Positions 11,508 through 21,279 of a stretch of 64,000 bases of DNA are shown one piece after another. Numbering within the stretch: position 1 is the first letter of the stretch; every line of letters starts with the position of its first letter. Both the position numbers and the translations under genes were made by a program. The DNA lies in assembly GCF_000234665.1 (NCBI RefSeq), contig NC_018328.1, forward strand, positions 774,990 through 838,989, given 5' to 3'. The notes below the pieces were generated by a model that saw nothing but the letters and a program-made list of their open reading frames with translations, was not told the DNA's origin and made no database searches. The stretch comes from Leishmania mexicana MHOM/GT/2001/U1103 (taxonomy: Eukaryota; Euglenozoa; Kinetoplastea; Trypanosomatida; Trypanosomatidae).

Positions 11508-11936
11508 CTACCTTGTGATATCGATCGCAACATGGTTCCTCAAGTCATTGGGCCTAGAGGAAGCACGGAGATCCGGCTTTCTAAAGCTCCGGAGCTCGTG
11601 CTTCGCAGTCTGCATAGTAGCGAGGGCGCGCATGCTTTCCTCGTGCTGATTCAAGGCGTCGGTGTTGTGTTTCGCGAAGTAGTTTGCCGCTGTGATCCAG
11701 TCCTTGACCGTGTCCTTTGCCTTGCTGTGAGTGCTGCCGACACTGCTACGCGTCAGCCCTTCGATCATTTCCTCTGTGAGACCCTCCTGGGAGTCGACCT
11801 CGCGCTGCTTCTCGTGCGCCGCAGTGGCCACCGGCGCACCCCTTTCAGCCGTGATGAGCAACGGTGCCTCGTTAGTGTTCATCCTTGCCTCCCGCTTCCT
11901 CGCCTGGGACGTTTTGCGGCTGACGGCGTGGCCCAT
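11508..11936 (-). CDS. Small hypothetical protein, predicted N-myristoylated
   Basis: A 142-residue protein. The open frame extends upstream only to a TTG at 11957, so I place the start at the first ATG (11936). The N-terminus MGHAVS fits the N-myristoylation rule (Gly2, small residue at 6). The rest is hydrophilic and rich in Arg, Lys, Thr and Ala with no membrane segment; residues ~60-120 could form a helix. I recognise no domain. It is supported by non-low-complexity composition in an otherwise barren region. A small membrane-anchored protein is inference from the myristoylation signal. Confidence 0.6.
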   Translation of the reverse strand: MGHAVSRKTSQARKREARMNTNEAPLLITAERGAPVATAAHEKQREVDSQEGLTEEMIEGLTRSSVGSTHSKAKDTVKDWITAANYFAKHNTDALNQHEESMRALATMQTAKHELRSFRKPDLRASSRPNDLRNHVAIDITR

Positions 11937-14900
11937 TGTGCTGACTGGCAGAGTCAATGCAGGCAGAGTCAGCGCACTGTGCTAGTGGGGAAAACAAAGT
12001 GGTCAACGCTTGGGGGCACAAGTTCTAAAAGGGTTGATCGAAGGCAGCGCACACGCTCTGCCCTGGTTGCAGCCGCTGTTGTAGCTCCAACGAAGTGACG
12101 TGGTACCTGGCGATGAGGATGGTTAGGGATGTGCAACGATGGTTTGCCTATGCATGCACATGTGTGTGTGTGTGTATCTGCGTGTAATGACGAGGGAGAG
12201 GTGGAGGTACATTCAACAACCTGCAGGACGGGAAAAGAAAACGAGAAGAGATGCAAGGAGAAGGCGCATACGAAAAAAGCGAGGTAGACGATGCACGTGA
12301 AGAAAGGCTCACGCAGGATGTGCGCTGCTCCTTGTGTCGAGCGTGTGAGTTGTGTGTGCACGTGTGTATCTTCACACATTGGACAAGCCACTTGCAATGA
12401 TCTGCTGCTGCTGCTGACGGTGCAGCGACTACAATGCGTGTAGAGGTCGGTGTGCAGAGATGAGCACGAGTACAAACAAGAAGGCCCAAGTCCACACACC
12501 AAGAGGCTTCGGAATTCAAGTGCACTGATACGTAGATATCCCCCTCTCCCTGCCTGCCAGAGGTGCAGGTGGGCACATAATGGACCCCAACATTGCTCAT
12601 CGCCGCTCACCTCCTCCTCCGTCCACACCGGCCACAGGAATTCGGTGGATCAAGACACTTTCGCTGTTTTCGAGGGAGCACAGCATTTACGTTTCGCAGA
12701 GAACAAAAAGAGATGAAGTGGTGAGGGAGACGTCAGCACGGGTGCCGTGATCGCTCCCCGCATCTGCTCCCCACTGTTCGTCTTCTCCATCCCCATCAGC
12801 CCCCCCCCCCCGCCCCTCACATACAGGAGAGCACCGTCGCTGCCCTTTTGATCCGCCCTCCCTGCCTCAAAACAGCACTTCTCCTGCGCTCGCCAATTTT
12901 GTTCGTTACGTCCCTTTGGTTTCCACTTCGTCTTCGGTCAGTTATCTCCACCGCCTCCCCTCACCGCGCACTGCACACCGCTGAGACGGAAGAAAGCAAA
13001 TGCATCGCCTGCTCCCATCGACTGAAAGAAAAGGACAGGGAGAGTGAGGGACAGGAGGCAGCGCACCGTGCGCGATGGTGGTGGTGGTGGTAGTGGGGGG
13101 GGAGGGGGCCACAGTCAGGGCACAAAGGCACGTAAGCAGCACACCCACACACCCACTCACACGGATACACAGGCACAGGCAGAGAGAGCGAGTTTGAAAT
13201 ATACGGAAAATATGAAGAGAAAGAGCAGCGACGAATGTGCACCAACACACACAAGAGCGCAGATATGCACACGCACATCAGCAACAACGCAACACGAACG
13301 TAGCAAGAAGCCAGACTGAGACCACACTTTGATGGCGCAAAGCCTTAGCACGCGTCTTTTGCTTCTTTGGCCCTCCACCACGGGGTCTCCAGCAATGGAC
13401 TGCGCAGCGCCAGGGCGGCGACACAGTGCGGGACTTTTTAGCGTTCCGCTTCCGGATCGACGAGATCACATTCGGTGAGAATACAACCTTTGCGCGCAGT
13501 CTCTCCGTCCAGCGAAAGGCCCGACTCGAACCGGCGGCAAACCCTTCAACCAGCGCGTCCGCCTGTTCATCGGCACGCACCCTGCAAAGTTGTGGCGGCC
13601 AGAACAGTACGTCTCGCTGAGAGAGCGCCCGCCATCTGTGGTGAGGCTGTCCGCGTACCAGCCGCGATAAAGGGATGAGGTGCAACCTGAGGGGGTGCAC
13701 ACTCATAGAGAAGGGGCTAAGCTGGTGATGGGTGGGTGTCACTGCGCTGGCAAGAACTGCAGCGGCGGCTGCTCATCTACCCCAAAGGGGTACCCGGCAC
13801 CCAACTTGGGCATAAGGGTCTTGACGCGACTCCGGTGCCGCAGATGTGGAGCTGTGCACCCTCCTCGCTGCCGTAGAGGGGTTTGAGAGCGAGAGCGAAG
13901 TAGCGCCAAAGCGAGATGAAGATTGAGAGGGGCCTTTGGTCGGCGTCGACAGCAGCAGCAGCGGTGCCCGCTAAGGAGAGAGGGGGAGGGGGTGTGCGGA
14001 GGTGAGGAAGTACACTGCGGTGAGGTTCCAAAAACATAAGGAGGGTGTAGTGGATATGGTCTGCTGAAGACCCTCGCACATTGCCCTTCTCCGCTATAGC
14101 ATGCTAGTTTCTCACACTCCGACATTTGGTTCTGTTGCCTCGTCGAAAGAGCTGCTGTGTCTTTATGTTTGCGTCAGCGTGCATCGCTGTGTGAGGTGAG
14201 GAATGCATGATGCCCGCACAAGCGCAGGCGCGACTCTTCGCGTTATTGAGAAACAAAACGAAGCACGACACAGGTGGAGGGGAGGGAGAACGGAAAGGGC
14301 AAGGCTCTAATGCATGCACGCCGGGAGACAACTTAAATGACCACATTCGGTGAGCACGACACGTGGTCTCACAAAATGGTCACACGCAGCGCGCTGTTCC
14401 CCCACTCCGTCTCATCTTCAGGGATGGCGGTGAAGCAAGGTTGGCCTTCCAGTCCATAAGAAGCATAGGGGGTATCATCAGCCCTCCTCCATCGCGACCG
14501 CCGAGGCAGAACTTGTGATTCGACCACCGCTACCGCTACACACATATACATGTGCCTCTTTGTTGTACGTGTTTTCACCTCAACGCCTATGTGCAGAAGG
14601 ACAGAGGCGAAGGATGGCACACAAGCACGCGCTGCACACTAAGAGACACACATGTCGCGCAGCACAAACGCCCTGAGGAAGCCCCCAGGCGCACCCGCAC
14701 AGAGGGGGCCGCGATCGGGGTGCAGCTCCTTACAGAGGGCCTCTCGTTCCGGCAAAGACCGGAGATTGCTGCGACTTTAATGACTGCATTGAGTACATAT
14801 GCCGGTGCAGGTGTGTATCGCACTGCACGTGTGCAGCTGTGCGACTGCACCGCTGTCTCGTCGTTCGCTCACAAAGCAAGATGGAAGAGGGACCACAATG

Positions 14901-15073
14901 GAAAGCATAAAGAGCAAACCCAGCTCCAGGGATGAGTGAGGGGGTAGGAGGGAGGGGGTACGTATTACGCGCTGCACCACATTGTCATGAGCTCGAGTCG
15001 CATCAGCTTTGCCCCTCACTCATTCAAACACTGCTCACCGACTGTCACACAACGCTTCACAGTGGCGAACCAG
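11937..15073. other. Intergenic spacer, 3.1 kb
   Basis: No gene is supported. The spacer contains CA/GT runs, a poly-C run at about 12800-12813, a (TGG)n run at about 13076-13090, and a GC-rich complex island at 13380-14000 described separately. It includes the 3'UTR of the phosphodiesterase gene and the 5' region of the 142-residue protein. Confidence 0.65.
13380..14000 (-). mobile_element. Possible decayed retroelement remnant
   Basis: This ~600-base GC-rich island has complex, protein-like sequence on both strands but stops in every frame. On the minus strand near 13560-13600 one frame reads RADEQADALVEGFAAG, which recalls the C-terminal motif of retroelement RNase H domains (NERADALA type). 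That is the only specific clue. Leishmania carries degenerate ingi/L1Tc-related copies (DIREs), so this is a reasonable but weak guess. An old pseudogene of a host protein is the alternative. Confidence 0.22.
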
Positions 15074-16075
15074 CTACTTGCCAATGCGCAGCCGCTTACG
15101 TGCCGCATCCTGCTGTTTCTCCAACTCCCGCTGCCGATCACCAAATATGTCGTAGTTTGGCGGTGGCTTCAGTGTTCCAAAGTCTTTATATGCGTCACTC
15201 GAGATGCACACACCCGGCTGCCGCATCGCTGGCGTGTACTGCTCAGCACGCTCGAACCCCCACAGGTACATGCAGATGTTCCGCGTGACCCACCGCCTGC
15301 GGCTCGCCTCGGTGAACAGATCATGGCACGGCCCCACCATGGAGGACCCCGTCAGCCACGGTATCACCCTCTCATGCACAAAGAGCAGTACGCAATCCCA
15401 CAACGCCGGACAGAAGCGCAGTATCCACGGCAGCGTGTCGACTTTCAGCGCAGCCCACGAGCGTATCATGTTCGCAGCGTACAGCTGGCACACTGCAACT
15501 CGCTTGTCCACCTTCCTGGCATGGTAAAGGGCACCGCTGTGAAAGGAAATAAGTGTGGTCTGATCGTACATGTAGTCCGGATAGCGGCGGTAGAGGTCGA
15601 GCACCCTGTCCGTGCACAGGTACGTTCGCTTCAAGTCTTTCACCTCGATCAGCATGCGCATGTTGTTATCACGGCAGAACAAGATAGCTTCTTCCAGTGT
15701 AGGAACGCGAACCTTTCCCGTGGGGTCGGCTGTGAAGGTGCACTGGCGCAGCTCAAACAGCGTCAGCTCATCGATGCGGCGCGTTGGAGGGACGTCGCGG
15801 AGGTGGCCGTTGACGAAGGCGTCGTGAAAGATGACGACTTCGTTGTCTTTGGTGAGGCGAGCATCACATTCGATACCGCCACACCCGGATGCGGCCGCGT
15901 ACCGGAATGCCTCCAGCGTGTTCTCCGGCGTCCCCGCCACCCCACGGCAGCCACGGTGCCCGAACACGACGCCGCCCCACAGGAGCCGCGACGGGCCCAC
16001 GGGCAGCTGAATGTGCCTCAAGTACGACCACCCCAATGCAGCCCCGATGCTGCCGAGGAAAAGTACTAGCTTCAT
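15074..16075 (-). CDS. Glycerophosphodiester phosphodiesterase (GDPD), membrane-anchored
   Basis: A 333-residue enzyme that hydrolyses glycerophosphodiesters to glycerol-3-phosphate and an alcohol (or acts on lysophospholipids, as some eukaryotic members do). Residues ~1-18 form a hydrophobic signal anchor. The GDPD TIM barrel follows, with the catalytic His-Arg pair at 40-41 (FGHRG), the PENT motif with Glu51, the metal-binding Glu69 and Asp71 (IECDARLTKD), and the HD pair at 84-85. All the usual active-site residues are visible. The C-terminus is Lys/Arg-rich and ends in a short charged helix. Start is the ATG at 16075. Topology suggests ER or another endomembrane; substrate is not predictable. 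Confidence 0.9.
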   Translation of the reverse strand: MKLVLFLGSIGAALGWSYLRHIQLPVGPSRLLWGGVVFGHRGCRGVAGTPENTLEAFRYAAASGCGGIECDARLTKDNEVVIFHDAFVNGHLRDVPPTRRIDELTLFELRQCTFTADPTGKVRVPTLEEAILFCRDNNMRMLIEVKDLKRTYLCTDRVLDLYRRYPDYMYDQTTLISFHSGALYHARKVDKRVAVCQLYAANMIRSWAALKVDTLPWILRFCPALWDCVLLFVHERVIPWLTGSSMVGPCHDLFTEASRRRWVTRNICMYLWGFERAEQYTPAMRQPGVCISSDAYKDFGTLKPPPNYDIFGDRQRELEKQQDAARKRLRIGK

Positions 16076-17515
16076 CGCTCAGCGCGGCAAGGGAAGGACG
16101 GGGAGGGGGGAGGGGGGAGCAGGGGCCAAGATGTGAAGGCGCGAGAGGTTGGTAGTCGTTTAGTGAATATGCACACGCACACACACATGCACACTCGAGC
16201 GTATGCGTAGAGGGCAGTTGGGAGGTTGCAGTTGCCGTGACTCTTTGGCGCTCCTGCGTTGTGCCGCATGCCGCTCACAGGCGGTGGGCAGGGTGTGTGG
16301 GAAGGAAAAGGGGAGAGGGAGAACCGGCAGTGGTCAGGCAGTGAACGGGAGGAGCAGGGAAACGGAGTAAATGGGCAGAGGGAAGGCTGCCGGGTGAGGA
16401 AACGGCACGCACAGGAGGAGTGGAGACCCGGACAGCGTACGAGGAGGGGGGAGGTAGTGACTTAAACTTACGCGACGTGGAGCTGTCCCATTCCTCGGGG
16501 TGGGGGAGTATATGGGACAGAGCGAGGTACAGGAGAAGGGAAACTCTTCACCCCTTCATGCACACGCCCTCAAGCACATCGTATCTGAGGTGTTTCTGCA
16601 CCGCAGGGGGGGGGCGTTAAACGGAAAACACCCCGAGTGCCCCTACACATCCCTCTAAGCCCAGAGTACGGTGCTGCTACCACTCTCCCTTGGCCCTATC
16701 CTGCTGCGGTTACTTTCGCGATTGCATGCCCTGCTGTCTTCAGATCGGAGAGGAGACTCGAGAGAAAGAGGCGTCGCGCATGCACGGCTGCACGCGTGCG
16801 TTCAACAGGTTTGGTGTATCCTCGGTATTTGCGGTTCTGCCGCAGAATTCCCCCTCCCGTCCTTCTGCTCCATTGATACGCGCACAAAGAGAGAAGGGAG
16901 GGGAGGTGGTGTGATACGCCGTGACACGTTGACGCGGTCCGGAGAGGGTATGTCGGAGGTGGAAGTCTCAGTGCTTGGCGTGAACAGCAGCAGAAGAAAG
17001 GGCGGCGCGCGCAAGTGAGGGCATAAGTGCGACAAGGGCACCAGTAGAGGCGGTGGCTAATGGGAAAGACACAACAGCGGCGCCAGGAGGAGTCGTCACA
17101 CAACAATGACCACAGCACAAGCGAACACACGCTAACGGTGTCTGCCCTCCCCTCATACACACGCACTACATTGGTTCGCTTCCTGGTGAAGCAGTGAAGC
17201 CTGTGCGTCATGCACGTGTAGGGGCGGCAGCGGACGGAGGAGGGTGGGGGTGGGCACACCAACGAGGGGGTGGGTCATGCGTCTGTCTCTCTGCCCGCAG
17301 GGAGGCGGGGAGAGAGATGCGCGATTGGGAGACGCAACACGCGTCGAGACAGCAAAGATAAACAAAATAGAGAATCACGCAACGCACGCACACAGCTCAG
17401 CCCACGGTAACACCAGAAATACACACGACACCACCAGCAAGAATGTAGTCGGGTGCACACGCATGCAAGAGGACCAAAGGCTCGACGGCGGCGTGTTGCC
17501 CTTTGGGGTGGCTTC
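16076..17515. other. Intergenic/UTR spacer, 1.4 kb
   Basis: I see no gene. Plus strand is GA-rich with a CA run at 16171-16185 and a poly-G run near 16607-16615. Only low-complexity open frames occur. Confidence 0.7.
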
Positions 17516-20500
17516 TCAGAGAGCAAAGCCATCCATGGGGAGGATGTCCTGGTGCTTCAGCTCGCGGATCAGCAGGTCCTCCAGCTGTAGCATGAAAGGC
17601 TTATCAGACGCCCCAAGCCAGTTGATGAGATCCACAATGTAGTAAAGGCCATGGTTGGAGCGCACCCACTGCAAGCACTGCGCCTTGTCATCCGTGAAAA
17701 AACCCGCCTTCACCAGCCGCAGTACGTAGTCGGGCACAACGACCGAAGACTTGCCAAAGACGGAGGCGACCTGCTGCTGAAAGAACTGCATATCCACCTG
17801 CAGCTGCATCACGAAGAGATCGCTCATGCGCTTCTTGGAGAGTTTGCTGTACTCCCGTACCAGCACGGCCTGCGCGGCAAAGATGAGACGCTGCAAGAAG
17901 ACCGATTCAAGAGCCGGGGTCGGCATCGGGACACGTCGCTCGTTGAGCGCCTTCATGCTGCCTACAAGCTGCGCCACGTACGAGCTCACCATCACTTCGT
18001 CCTTTCCGCTCTTCAGCTTCGCAATGCTTTTGCAAACGCTCTCCATGGGGCAGGTAGCCTGGCACAACCGGTGGATGCACACATGCAGCACCTCGTGCGC
18101 CGCCTCGTAGAGCACACGGCACCGCTGCATGTAGGACTGCACCGTGGCCACCGGAAGGAGTGGGCTCATTGTCTGGATGGTGGCCTCGTAGAGAAAGATG
18201 AGGCTGAGCACCGACTGGCACGCCACTGTGCGGTTGCCAAGGGCAAACTGCTGTGCGGCGCTCGTGAACTCGTTGGACAGACGGCCCCAGACGACGGGCG
18301 GGAATCGAAAGGTTGTCGCGTTAGCGACGCCGACACCGCTACCGCCGCTCAGATGCCGGGCATGATCTTTCGGGGTGTACTGCCCATTTACCGCCCCCAC
18401 CGCACGCTCTCCTGCCGCGCGCACCTCAGCCAACACACGCTGCGCGTTCGCGGAAAAGTCGCCCTGATGCTCGATCGGCACACTGCGCGACACCGACACA
18501 AAGCTGTCCACGACAGTGTAGAAGTAGAGGCACAGCAGCTCCTCGCACCAGCCAAGGATATCCGCCGCCAAGGGAGGGAACCGCACTGCTATGCGGGCCT
18601 GGTACTCGAGGAATGCGTTGGCGACGGAAATGGCGCTGGAGGTGAGGACGGAGGGCGGCATGTCCACCGACGACGCAAGCGTAGCCGTGTCCTGGATGCT
18701 GACCGGCGCAGCCTCTAAGCCAGTCCCCACGTCGCGCATCGTGGCGATGGAGTCCGCAGAGTCACCGGTGGCGGCCGCCGCGCAGCCCGTCTTCGCTGTG
18801 GCCCAATAAGCACCGAAACTCTGCGTTTGCACAAGGCTGGAAGTGTCGGCAGGCTCCAGCATCTTTAGAGTGAGGAACGGGTTCTCCATGAACGGCATCG
18901 CCCCCGCGGCGAGGGAACCTTCGTCGGTGCTCTGATGCAGGTAGCGCTTCACCTCCTTGATGAAGCTCTTGAAGTTCTTGGGGGACAGCGGCTTCACCAT
19001 GTTCAGCGACGGAGGAGAGACAGGACTCACAACCCAGTCGTCCTCCGCCATGAAGGCCAGAACCTCGTGAGCCTTGGGTGTCTGGAAGTGCATCTGCATG
19101 TGATGCAGCAGCACCGCCTTGGTCTGCGTTCGGGCCGCGGCTTTCTCCGCCTTTTCAAGTCCCAACACACCGAACGCCTCTGTCAGCATACTCACCACCA
19201 CGAACAGGTGCAGCACACGGTCTGGGTCGATCGAGGCGAGGCGTGCGCTCGAGAGGACCACCGTCAGCTTCTCGACCAAGTCACGACCGACTTTACGACC
19301 TGTGTCCTGCACGTACTGCAGCGCCTGAGTGTGCAAGCCGGCGTACGGAGAGTCGGTCTGGCGTTCCTCTTCGTGGAGCCGCACTACTGTGGAGTAGAGA
19401 TACAAGAAGTCCATCAACTTCGCAGCCATCTGCCGAACGCCGAGGATGAGGTAGTCAGGGTGTATGCCCTCTGCAATGTCTGCCAGTGGGGCGTCCTCGC
19501 TCTTCACAAACGACACCTCTGTCAGGGACTTGCACAGAATCTGAATCGCCGCGCGCCACACCAGCGTTGCCACCAACGCGCACGTCTGACTGGCACAGCC
19601 GAGGTCCTGCGAGGCTTCAAGCGCGTTGCGGTACCTCGGTACAATGAACTTGTTCGTCAGGCAGTCGGTGAGCACCATCTCGATGCAGTCGGTGAGCTTC
19701 TTGGGGTTGTCGCGGTACATGCGCCACTCTGCCATCACCGGCTTCATGCAGTAGATCTTTGCCAGCGAGCTCTCCATGTCGATGGGGCCATACCGCTTCA
19801 GGAAGCCGGCCGCCTCATGCACCTTGCCGCTGGAGATGAGGTTCATAAGCTGTGTTCGCTTCCCACACATCGCTTGCATTGCCTCCAGCAGCTGAATCGT
19901 CGCCTCCACGTTCTCCTTCGTGCGCTGCTGCGCCAGCAACGCCACCTGCGAAGCCACGGCAGCCTTCGACTTACGAATCGCCGCGCGTGCCTTCTTGCAG
20001 TCGCTCGAGGTCATGAGCAAGCTGTCGTTGATGTCGCGAATCTTCTCCGTACCACTCACGAAGGAGTGGTGATGCGCCAACACTCGTCGCTTGAGCGTTG
20101 TGCTCACAATGTTGCACTTTTGGCGCAGTTCCCGCATCTTCCCCTCCGCGGCCTCGCGCATCAGCCGGCCTGCTGCTTCGTCGTCGGTGTACGCAAAGCC
20201 GTCCAAGTGCTCGAGCTCAAATATGGCGGGGTCGTACGTCTTGTCAAAGAACTTTTTGTCTACCTTCTCCTGCACCTGCGCGTCGGTGAGCGGCTCCTCA
20301 TCGGAGCTCGCCACATCGCTGGCCTCGTCCGCCGCCACGCGCTCTCCCTCGGCGTTGCGCACCTCGGCTCCGTATTTCATTTGGAAGAAGCGTCGAATGT
20401 CGCCGTGCGACATGACGCCGCCGGTGCCCGAGATTGCCTTGAGGCGGTCCACCGGGATCTGCTTCAGCACCGACTTCGTTTTTCTGTAGCCGACCCTCAC

Positions 20501-20554
20501 GCCCTTCATCGCCTCCTTCCACGCCGCGGCGAGGCTCTCAGTAACGTCCTCCAT
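17516..20554 (-). CDS. VPS50: VPS50/syndetin homologue, subunit of the EARP tethering complex
   Basis: A 1012-residue protein; I use the ATG at 20554 because the 82 residues upstream in the frame are low-complexity. The N-terminal part matches the Vps54_N/VPS50 layout: a DPAIFELEHL segment (compare FDIVKYELEKL in human syndetin), then a long helical stretch (VSGTEKIRDINDSLLMTSSDC and QVALLAQQRTKENVEATIQ) like the helical bundle of the family. The C-terminal ~350 residues follow the DUF2451 pattern: paired segments around FPPLAADILGWCEELLCLYF, LGNRTVACQSVLSLIFLYE and MQLQVDMQFFQQQV. In animals VPS50 joins VPS51/52/53 to tether recycling-endosome vesicles. Length fits the family (about 960). 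Confidence 0.8.
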   Translation of the reverse strand: MEDVTESLAAAWKEAMKGVRVGYRKTKSVLKQIPVDRLKAISGTGGVMSHGDIRRFFQMKYGAEVRNAEGERVAADEASDVASSDEEPLTDAQVQEKVDKKFFDKTYDPAIFELEHLDGFAYTDDEAAGRLMREAAEGKMRELRQKCNIVSTTLKRRVLAHHHSFVSGTEKIRDINDSLLMTSSDCKKARAAIRKSKAAVASQVALLAQQRTKENVEATIQLLEAMQAMCGKRTQLMNLISSGKVHEAAGFLKRYGPIDMESSLAKIYCMKPVMAEWRMYRDNPKKLTDCIEMVLTDCLTNKFIVPRYRNALEASQDLGCASQTCALVATLVWRAAIQILCKSLTEVSFVKSEDAPLADIAEGIHPDYLILGVRQMAAKLMDFLYLYSTVVRLHEEERQTDSPYAGLHTQALQYVQDTGRKVGRDLVEKLTVVLSSARLASIDPDRVLHLFVVVSMLTEAFGVLGLEKAEKAAARTQTKAVLLHHMQMHFQTPKAHEVLAFMAEDDWVVSPVSPPSLNMVKPLSPKNFKSFIKEVKRYLHQSTDEGSLAAGAMPFMENPFLTLKMLEPADTSSLVQTQSFGAYWATAKTGCAAAATGDSADSIATMRDVGTGLEAAPVSIQDTATLASSVDMPPSVLTSSAISVANAFLEYQARIAVRFPPLAADILGWCEELLCLYFYTVVDSFVSVSRSVPIEHQGDFSANAQRVLAEVRAAGERAVGAVNGQYTPKDHARHLSGGSGVGVANATTFRFPPVVWGRLSNEFTSAAQQFALGNRTVACQSVLSLIFLYEATIQTMSPLLPVATVQSYMQRCRVLYEAAHEVLHVCIHRLCQATCPMESVCKSIAKLKSGKDEVMVSSYVAQLVGSMKALNERRVPMPTPALESVFLQRLIFAAQAVLVREYSKLSKKRMSDLFVMQLQVDMQFFQQQVASVFGKSSVVVPDYVLRLVKAGFFTDDKAQCLQWVRSNHGLYYIVDLINWLGASDKPFMLQLEDLLIRELKHQDILPMDGFAL

Positions 20555-21279
20555 CCTTCTCCTCTGCCGGCGTTGCAGATGTAGGCGAACACCTTGCTGT
20601 CGAGTCGGTGGCGCTGACGCCCCTATCAGCAAAGAATAAGCAGGGAGACACGCACACGCGAGCAGACCACACGAGAGAGGTGGGTCTCCTTCCCTTGCTC
20701 CTGCGGCCGGGCGTCGTTTTCTTCGGTTTTCGTTTGCTTCTCGGGGGTGTGTACTCCCCGGTGTCGAAGGCGTGCCTCCCACGCTCACAGGAATGGGCAA
20801 CAGCGGACCTTACGGGAACAGTCGGCGGAAAAAAGGGGTAGGGCGAGGGGGAGGGGAGAGAAACATGAGCGCACAACGGGGCGAGAGAGTGGGTGTTCGC
20901 CCCCTCCACCATGTGCGATTTCACGTCAAGGAAAGCCTCAGCAACGATGGCGGTGCCGTAGTGACGCAGTGAGACGCGAATACGCCTTACACGCACCACC
21001 GCAACACTCTATCACGACCAGAGACGCGAGCAACACCCGGGCACCAGAGAAAGGGAGATGAGAGGTCTGCGTTGGAGGGGAGATGAAAGCAGATGTCGCC
21101 CTTCTTCCGTTTTCACTGCTGTTTGCTGGCTTTGACAAGCACACCCACCCACCCACGCACAGACACACACAAGCATACACACGTCTACGTCTACGTTTAC
21201 GTCTATGGTCGTCATTCTCTACTGTACAAGTAGCAAAAAGTCAGTACACGCAGGCAACACCACCCAGAAGTGAGCACCG
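20555..21279. other. Intergenic/UTR spacer, 0.7 kb
   Basis: No gene is supported. It contains CA-rich stretches (about 21135-21180), a short (TCTACG/TTTACG)n run at 21184-21203, and GA tracts. Confidence 0.7.

Noticed and set aside
14987..16069. 360-codon plus-strand open frame
   Set aside because: Antisense shadow of the GDPD gene, whose active-site motifs are intact on the minus strand.
18935..20584. 549-codon plus-strand open frame
   Set aside because: It lies entirely antisense to the VPS50 gene, which has recognisable family motifs; rich in His, Arg and Leu as expected for a GC-codon shadow.
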